Origin: Candidatus Methanophagales archaeon
GTDB lineage: Archaea; Halobacteriota; Syntropharchaeia; Alkanophagales; Methanospirareceae
Assembly (NCBI GenBank): GCA_013139985.1
Contig: WSZT01000036.1
Location: 1 to 50,604, forward strand
Length of the DNA stretch: 50,604 nt
Direction: 5' to 3'
Shown here: piece after piece, positions 44,936-50,604 of the stretch
Numbering within the stretch: the first letter of the stretch is position 1
Layout of the letters: every line of letters starts with the position of its first letter
Program-made: the position numbers and the translations under genes
The notes under the pieces: model-generated
The model's input: only the letters and a program-made list of their open reading frames with translations
Database searches by the model: none
What the model was told of the DNA's origin: nothing

Positions 44936-47764
44936 TCACGTCCGAAATAGAGCTGTTAAGTAATTCTGCCAGGGCACCATCAGCGGATGTTTATCTTTAT
45001 CTGAATCTATGCGGTAAGGGGAATCACCAAGTCCATCGCCATTCCCGTCTGTTCCTGTGTAGTCGCCCCAGTAGTTGCCCGTGTAGTTTGTGTACGTGTT
45101 GCCGTTGTAGCTGTACGTTATTTCTGATGTTGAGTTCCAGACATTGGTTGATTCGTTAGAATAAGCGTTATTAGCGTTATCTATGAAATTGTTAAGGTAT
45201 ATTTCATTATTGTTTGAATTCTTGAGGTAGATGCCCTTGTTTTCATTGTTCTTAGCCGTGTTATTTGCTATTATATTCTCGTTTGAACTCCTAAGTTCAA
45301 TACCTTTGTCTTTATTAGAGTTTGCAATGTTATCTCGTATCTCATTGTTGTAGGACTGCGAGAGATAAATACCCGACTCCTTCAAGCTATTTGAGGCATT
45401 ATTCATTAATATTTTATTGTATGTGGAACTACCTGTTAATATAATCCCATAATTCTTATTTGCTAACACGCTGTTATAACAAATAGTGTTTCGACTCGAT
45501 TTAGACAGAAATATGCCATGATAGTTGCCGGAAACAATATTGTTAGAGATATTACAGTTTGTTGCACCCGAGATAAGAATGCCACACTTTTTTGATGCCT
45601 CTTCTATTGTGAACCCGGTTATGTTCACGTAGTCTGCGGTTATATTGAATATATGACTATTGGCAGCACGAACAATCGTTGAATCCGCTCCAGTCTCCGA
45701 TTGAATTGTTAATCGCTTGTATACGTTTATGTTCTCGGTGTAAGTTCCGGGCTCTACTGTTACTGTATCACCGTCCTTAGTATCCGAATCGTCTATTGCA
45801 GCTTGAATAGTGTAGAAGTGCTTGCCTGTGTTGATGTTATGAACACGGAATTCTGTTAGTGGCGTGAAGTAAATCTCCCAGGGCACAATCAGAGGATAAT
45901 CGTCTTTATCTGTATCTATGCTGTAAGGGGAATCGCCGAGTCCATCGCCATTCCCGTCTGTTCCGGTATAGTCGCTCCAATAGTTCCCCATGTAATGTGA
46001 GTATGTGTTGCCGTTGTAGAAGTAGGTTATTTCTGATGGGGAGTTCCAGTCGTTGGTGGATTCGTTAGAATAAGCGTTATTAGCGTTATTTATGAAATTG
46101 TTAAGATATATTTTGTTGTTGTTTGAATTCTCGAGGTAGATGCCTTTTTTTTCATTGTTCTTAGCAGTGTTGTTTGTTATTGTGTTCTCGTTTGAAGTCC
46201 AAAGGCCAATACCCTGGTAATGGTTAGAATTTGCAATGTTATTTTGTATCTCGTTATTGTTAGATGAGCTTAATGATATCCCATGATACTTAACATTATT
46301 TGAAACATCGTTATCAATTATCCTGTTGTCACTCGAATTCTTGAGGTAGATACCAGAGTTTGTATTATTTTTAGCACTATTATTTGCTATTATGTTCTCG
46401 TTTGAACTCCTAAGTTCAATACCTTCGTCTTTATTAGAGTTTGCAATGTTATTTCGTATCTCATTGTTGTTAGCGGAGTTTAAATATATGCCATCGTAGT
46501 TAGTACTGTTTGAGGCGTTATTACCAATTACCCTGTTGTAGTCTGACGCATTGAGGCGGATACCTCTGTATCCATTGCCATTAGCCATATTGTATGCTAT
46601 CGTGTTGCTGTCACTTGAAATCCAGAGTACAATACCATTGTAATGGTTATAGTTTGCGGTGTTATTTCGTAGCTCGTTATTGCTTGAGGCGATTAACTCT
46701 ATCCCATTGTAGTTAGCACTGTTTGAGGCATCGTTATCCATTATTCTATTGTCGCGTGAATTCTTGAGGTAGATACCAGAGTTTGTATTATTTTTAGCAG
46801 TGTTATTTGCTATTATGTTCTCGTTTGAACTCCTAAGTTCAATACCTTTGTCTTTATTAGAGTTTGCAATGTTATCTTGTATCTCATTGTTGTTAGCGAA
46901 GTTTAAATATATTCCATCGTAGTTAGTACTGTTTGAGGCGTTATTACCAATTATCCTGTTGTTGTCTGAAGCATTGATGCGGATACCTCTGTTTCCATTG
47001 CCATTGGCCGTGTTGTATGCAATAGTGTTGTTGTCACTTGAAGTCCAGAGTCCAATACCCTGGTAATGGTTATAGTTTGCAACGTTATTACGAATCTCGT
47101 TATTGTTTGATTCGCTTAAGTATATACCCTGGTAGTTAAGATTGTTTGAGGCGTCATTACCAATTATCCTGTTGTCGTTTGAGTCTTGAAGGAAGATGCC
47201 AGTATTTCCATTGTACATAACCTTGTTATTTATGAGCATACTATTGCTCGAAGAAGACAGACGAATGCCTTGGTCGTTGTTGCCTTTTACCACGTTGTTC
47301 GTGAGCGAGTTGTTGCTCGAATGATACAGGTAGATACCACGGTAGTTGTTCGATGCGTTGTTATCAGAGATGATGCAATGTTCCGCTCTGTAGAGGTATA
47401 TTCCACCTTTATAGTCTCCTGTTGCACCTGTTACAGTAAATTCAGTTATATTCACATAATCTGCAGTTACCGCAAAAACGTGGTCGCTTGTGTTTGCTGC
47501 CTGAACAATCGTGGAATCATAGCCGTTCTCTGATTTTATGGTCAAATGATTCACGTTTACATCAACGTTTTCGTTGTAAGTTCCATCTCTCACAATGATA
47601 GTGTCGCCTGCGTTCGCGTTATCTATCGCCTCCTGGATTGATTCGCCGGGATTAACATAATGCTGTTGTGCTGCGGATATGGCTCCAAAATTCAGGAATG
47701 CCAGCGTAGCGATTAGAACTGCAAATAGCAATGCTGTCCCAATTTTTCCTCTTTCGTGTTTCAT
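44936..47764 (-). CDS. Large exported right-handed beta-helix (NosD/PbH1-repeat) protein
   Basis: Signal peptide; many NNxI..N..A..N..GIYL repeats; two NNFINNANNAYSNESTN.WNS..EITY.YNGNTY...GNYW.DYTGTDGNGDGLGDSPY modules. Confidence 0.9.
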   Translation of the reverse strand: MKHERGKIGTALLFAVLIATLAFLNFGAISAAQQHYVNPGESIQEAIDNANAGDTIIVRDGTYNENVDVNVNHLTIKSENGYDSTIVQAANTSDHVFAVTADYVNITEFTVTGATGDYKGGIYLYRAEHCIISDNNASNNYRGIYLYHSSNNSLTNNVVKGNNDQGIRLSSSSNSMLINNKVMYNGNTGIFLQDSNDNRIIGNDASNNLNYQGIYLSESNNNEIRNNVANYNHYQGIGLWTSSDNNTIAYNTANGNGNRGIRINASDNNRIIGNNASNSTNYDGIYLNFANNNEIQDNIANSNKDKGIELRSSNENIIANNTAKNNTNSGIYLKNSRDNRIMDNDASNSANYNGIELIASSNNELRNNTANYNHYNGIVLWISSDSNTIAYNMANGNGYRGIRLNASDYNRVIGNNASNSTNYDGIYLNSANNNEIRNNIANSNKDEGIELRSSNENIIANNSAKNNTNSGIYLKNSSDNRIIDNDVSNNVKYHGISLSSSNNNEIQNNIANSNHYQGIGLWTSNENTITNNTAKNNEKKGIYLENSNNNKIYLNNFINNANNAYSNESTNDWNSPSEITYFYNGNTYSHYMGNYWSDYTGTDGNGDGLGDSPYSIDTDKDDYPLIVPWEIYFTPLTEFRVHNINTGKHFYTIQAAIDDSDTKDGDTVTVEPGTYTENINVYKRLTIQSETGADSTIVRAANSHIFNITADYVNITGFTIEEASKKCGILISGATNCNISNNIVSGNYHGIFLSKSSRNTICYNSVLANKNYGIILTGSSTYNKILMNNASNSLKESGIYLSQSYNNEIRDNIANSNKDKGIELRSSNENIIANNTAKNNENKGIYLKNSNNNEIYLNNFIDNANNAYSNESTNVWNSTSEITYSYNGNTYTNYTGNYWGDYTGTDGNGDGLGDSPYRIDSDKDKHPLMVPWQNYLTALFRT

Positions 47765-47819
47765 TTCTTCTTTTCAGCTCCTAGAATATAAGCTCAATCA
47801 TTTTGCCTGGTTCTTTATA

Positions 47820-47944
47820 AGACTTGTTGCGGAATAATTCAGCAAAGCCCTAAGAAGGAAGATCCATAAAAAGGAGCAATATGCGGGGTGGAATGGACGC
47901 CTTAGAAGGTCTCATTTCATATAATTTTATAATGCAACAAGTCT
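47820..47944. mobile_element. MITE-like element (noncoding, 11-bp perfect terminal inverted repeats)
   Basis: AGACTTGTTGC (47820-47830) and GCAACAAGTCT (47934-47944). Confidence 0.5.
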
Positions 47945-48174
47945 ATTATTTCAGATAGTTTCTTTTTATATATAAATACTTACCAACGTGTAATATTTGA
48001 TGGCTTTTCGTATGCTTCCAGAACTATTGGTTATCCATCAGCAGATAAAACGTATAAATCAGCTTAAAGAATCAAGCGCCAGATGAAATCAGCATGCAGA
48101 AAGATTCAATCGTACAAAGTATTTAGTAATTTCCTTCAAGATGCTTAGGTGCCGCCGTAAAATAAATTCCGGTT

Positions 48175-50229
48175 TTATGCTTTTTGAGGTTTGATTGTGT
48201 AGTTCCAATTCGGATGTTTTTTGTGTCGTTCCAAATATAATTTTGACATATCTTTTTCTGAAAAAGTTTTACCTTTTTCATAAATACCATCATCCAATTG
48301 AGCATCTATGCTAAGACCCTTTGTAGTTGTTGTTCCTTTGATTAAATTAATAACGGTTTCATAAGACGTTAATGGTCTTCCTTTCCAGTTCATGCTTATG
48401 AATGAAAACATTCGATGCTCTATTTTATTCCATTTACTTGTTCCTGGTGGGAAATGGCAAACGACAATTTCAAGATTGGTTTCATTTGCAAAGTTTTGCA
48501 AATATTGTTTCCAACCCTTATTACGACTACCATTACTACCACATCCATCTGCAGTAATCATTAATTTCGTGGCGTTAGGGTATCTTTTTCTCCCGAGTAA
48601 ATTCCACCATCTTCTTATGCTTTCAACGGCAAATTCTGCTGTATCATAACTTATACCAACATTCACAAAACATTCATTTCTTGCAGGATCATAAGCCCCA
48701 TAAGGAGTTATTCTTCCCTCTGCTAAAGATAAGAAATCGTAGACGTCTACTTCATCAGCTTCTCCTTTTTTCGTAATAGGTTCTTCAGGTAGTAGATATT
48801 CCAATTTTTCTATAAGTTTTCTTGATTTTTTTGGTATTTCAGCGAATTGTGTTTTCCCCATTATCTTCAATAAGTGTACTCTTTTGAGATATTCGATAAC
48901 GTCTGGAACTGAATAGTAATTTAGAAGCTCTTTTTCGATTAGTTTTCCGTATATCCGGTAGTAGAATTGTAGAGCGATGAAACTGACGAACAGGAAACTT
49001 TCCAATTGTTTGTCATCACGCATATAGTTTTTATCGGATTCAAGGATGTTTTTGAATATATCGAACGCTTTTTCTATATCCATTCGACTTTTTAACAGCC
49101 CATAGACCTCTTGAGCGGACTTGCCACAGGTAGTTCTTACAGCTATTGTCCCCAACAGGTAGTCTTTTTCGTATACCAGAGACTGGTAGCCCTCGATTTT
49201 TTTCGTGTTCTCGGCTGTTTCGTCATTTTTTTGAAGCTGATTTATGGCATAGATGAGCGTAGAAGTCTCCTCTGCCTTCAGTTTCTCATCAAGGAAGGAG
49301 ATTATCTGCTCTTTCCCCCTTTTTTGCGTGTAATGCCATATGTGTCTCTTATCAAACTGGAATACGCCGTCAAATTCTTTTAGGCTGCCTTTTTTGAGTA
49401 TGCCGTAGTCTATTAGTGTGCTGTTTCTTTTGAGCGGTAGTATGTACTTTAGCTTTCCAGCAGAGAAAGCTTTAGCGTTTTTTTCAGAGTTAAAGCCTTT
49501 ATCTCCAATGAACACGATTTCTTTCAGGTTTAACTCCAGAACTGTGGCAACTACTGAGGAAACATCCCGTATACTTCCAGGAATCATTCTAAAGAACCCG
49601 GGCTGCGTTTTATCAAGCGAAAATACCAGTGCCAGATTGATTTGTGGTATGTATTCGCCTTTGTGGTTATGACCAAGCATGGCGGCATTTACGCCCTCAG
49701 AGTACGTGAATATCTCGCTCAAATCTATCGCTGCGAACTCACTGCCCACCAAAAATTCCTTCATATACGCAGTCATTACCTTCCTGCGTGAGCCAATATC
49801 CCGCAAAAAAGGGCCTAGAAATTTGGTAGATGTCCTTACATCCGGCAGAACTTCCGAGAGATGGGAATTCTGATAATAGAACCCAAATCGTTTCAAAGGA
49901 GTCTGTTCAAGAAGTCGGAGGGCAGAAAGCACAAAAAGTTCCTTATACTCCTGCGGATAATGCCTTTTTAGGCTCTCTTCTATATCTGCTGCGATTGCCC
50001 TCAGATAACTTGACGCCCCGTACTCCTTAACAGTCACCTGCTTAAAAGCCGCAAGGAGCTGCTTTTGCTTCGGTGGAGCGATACCTTCCTTTGTTATCTT
50101 GCCCAGATACTCGCCTGTAATCTTCCGCGATCTCTTAAGCTTCTTATCCCAAACGCTACTGACCTTGCAGAGATAGAAATTATCACCTCGCCGGTGAATC
50201 TTTGTACCCTTCTTCCTTTGCACCAACAC
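48175..50229 (-). CDS. Chimeric transposase: IS4-superfamily DDE transposase fused in frame to the ISAzo13-type C-terminal half
   Basis: N-part with IS4-type catalytic motifs (AIDLSEIF, VFIGDKGFNS, YGLLKSRMDIEKAFDIFK); C-part ITPYGAYDPARNECFVNVGISYDTAEFAVESIRRWWNLLGRKRYPNATKLMITADGCGSNGSRNKGWK...CHFPPGTSKWNKIEHRMFSFISMNWKGRPL is ISAzo13-like. Confidence 0.8.
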   Translation of the reverse strand: MLVQRKKGTKIHRRGDNFYLCKVSSVWDKKLKRSRKITGEYLGKITKEGIAPPKQKQLLAAFKQVTVKEYGASSYLRAIAADIEESLKRHYPQEYKELFVLSALRLLEQTPLKRFGFYYQNSHLSEVLPDVRTSTKFLGPFLRDIGSRRKVMTAYMKEFLVGSEFAAIDLSEIFTYSEGVNAAMLGHNHKGEYIPQINLALVFSLDKTQPGFFRMIPGSIRDVSSVVATVLELNLKEIVFIGDKGFNSEKNAKAFSAGKLKYILPLKRNSTLIDYGILKKGSLKEFDGVFQFDKRHIWHYTQKRGKEQIISFLDEKLKAEETSTLIYAINQLQKNDETAENTKKIEGYQSLVYEKDYLLGTIAVRTTCGKSAQEVYGLLKSRMDIEKAFDIFKNILESDKNYMRDDKQLESFLFVSFIALQFYYRIYGKLIEKELLNYYSVPDVIEYLKRVHLLKIMGKTQFAEIPKKSRKLIEKLEYLLPEEPITKKGEADEVDVYDFLSLAEGRITPYGAYDPARNECFVNVGISYDTAEFAVESIRRWWNLLGRKRYPNATKLMITADGCGSNGSRNKGWKQYLQNFANETNLEIVVCHFPPGTSKWNKIEHRMFSFISMNWKGRPLTSYETVINLIKGTTTTKGLSIDAQLDDGIYEKGKTFSEKDMSKLYLERHKKHPNWNYTIKPQKA

Positions 50230-50446
50230 CCAATCGGGAATTTTTTTACGACTATCAATATTACTAAAATTAGTAATATGTATACAAATAAAAATAGGCG
50301 CAATATAGCTATGAATACTTGGACTAAGTCCTATCCCAGATCTGTTCTAAAACATATTACTCAAAATGGTTAAAGTTACAGATTTATTTGCGGGACAGCC
50401 TGTTTAACCTATAACCTAGCAAATCGAATTAATGTTCGAACGTAAA

Positions 50447-50604
50447 TTAAAGCCTCAATTCCCCGGCTACACGTACTCCCATATTTATCGTTACTTCTGC
50501 TATATCCTCACAATACTTTGCCATCCTGCCTAAACTCACCAGGATAGAAAGGGTGTGTATTTTGTCGTTGACACTCCATTCTTCTGCCAGGATTCGCTCA
50601 TTTA
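50447..50604 (-). CDS. C-terminal piece of a PhoU-like domain protein (truncated by window edge)
   Basis: NERILAEEWSVNDKIHTLSILVSLGRMAKYCEDIAEVTINMGVRVAGELRL-stop. Confidence 0.45.
   Translation of the reverse strand, partial: NERILAEEWSVNDKIHTLSILVSLGRMAKYCEDIAEVTINMGVRVAGELRL

Noticed and set aside
47186-47533. 115-aa plus-strand ORF with VV-rich repeats
   Set aside because: Antisense reading of the repetitive beta-helix gene.
44936-47764. Periodic repeats considered as a CRISPR array
   Set aside because: The repeats are in-frame protein repeats of a beta-helix gene, with no constant repeat and unique spacer layout.

Overview
Archaeal chromosome window. The gene content suggests an ANME-1-like methanotrophic or alkanotrophic archaeon; that is inference from the Mcr sequences, not a database result. 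The core is a methyl-coenzyme M reductase (MCR) neighbourhood. It has mcrBGA (22034-25933, no mcrC or mcrD inside the operon), two tandem AtwA-type component A2 ATPases followed by mcrC about 14 kb upstream, a YcaO protein of the type that makes McrA thioglycine, and a convergent radical SAM enzyme. Other supported blocks are anaerobic RNR (nrdDG), a dNTPase/nucleoside deoxyribosyltransferase pair, adenine deaminase, a HepT/MntA toxin-antitoxin pair, tRNA-Ala(CGC) next to the proteasome-SBDS-exosome operon, priL and pcn split by a GIY-YIG nuclease/methylase pair, a solo Cas4-like nuclease and mfnA. The right end (about 42.7-50.4 kb) is a mobile-element scrap zone. It holds an IS110 transposase with an in-frame TAA, a truncated SSV-type integrase fused to a tRNA-Gln 3' half (attachment-site scar), a large beta-helix surface protein with an in-frame 423-bp repeat, a MITE-like 125-bp inverted-repeat element, and a single ORF that appears to fuse an IS4-type transposase to the C-terminal half of an ISAzo13-type transposase. 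A noncoding family also stands out: a stem-loop with compensatory changes plus a 7-nt-periodic GCAAAR array placed at stop codons. No CRISPR array or rRNA was seen.
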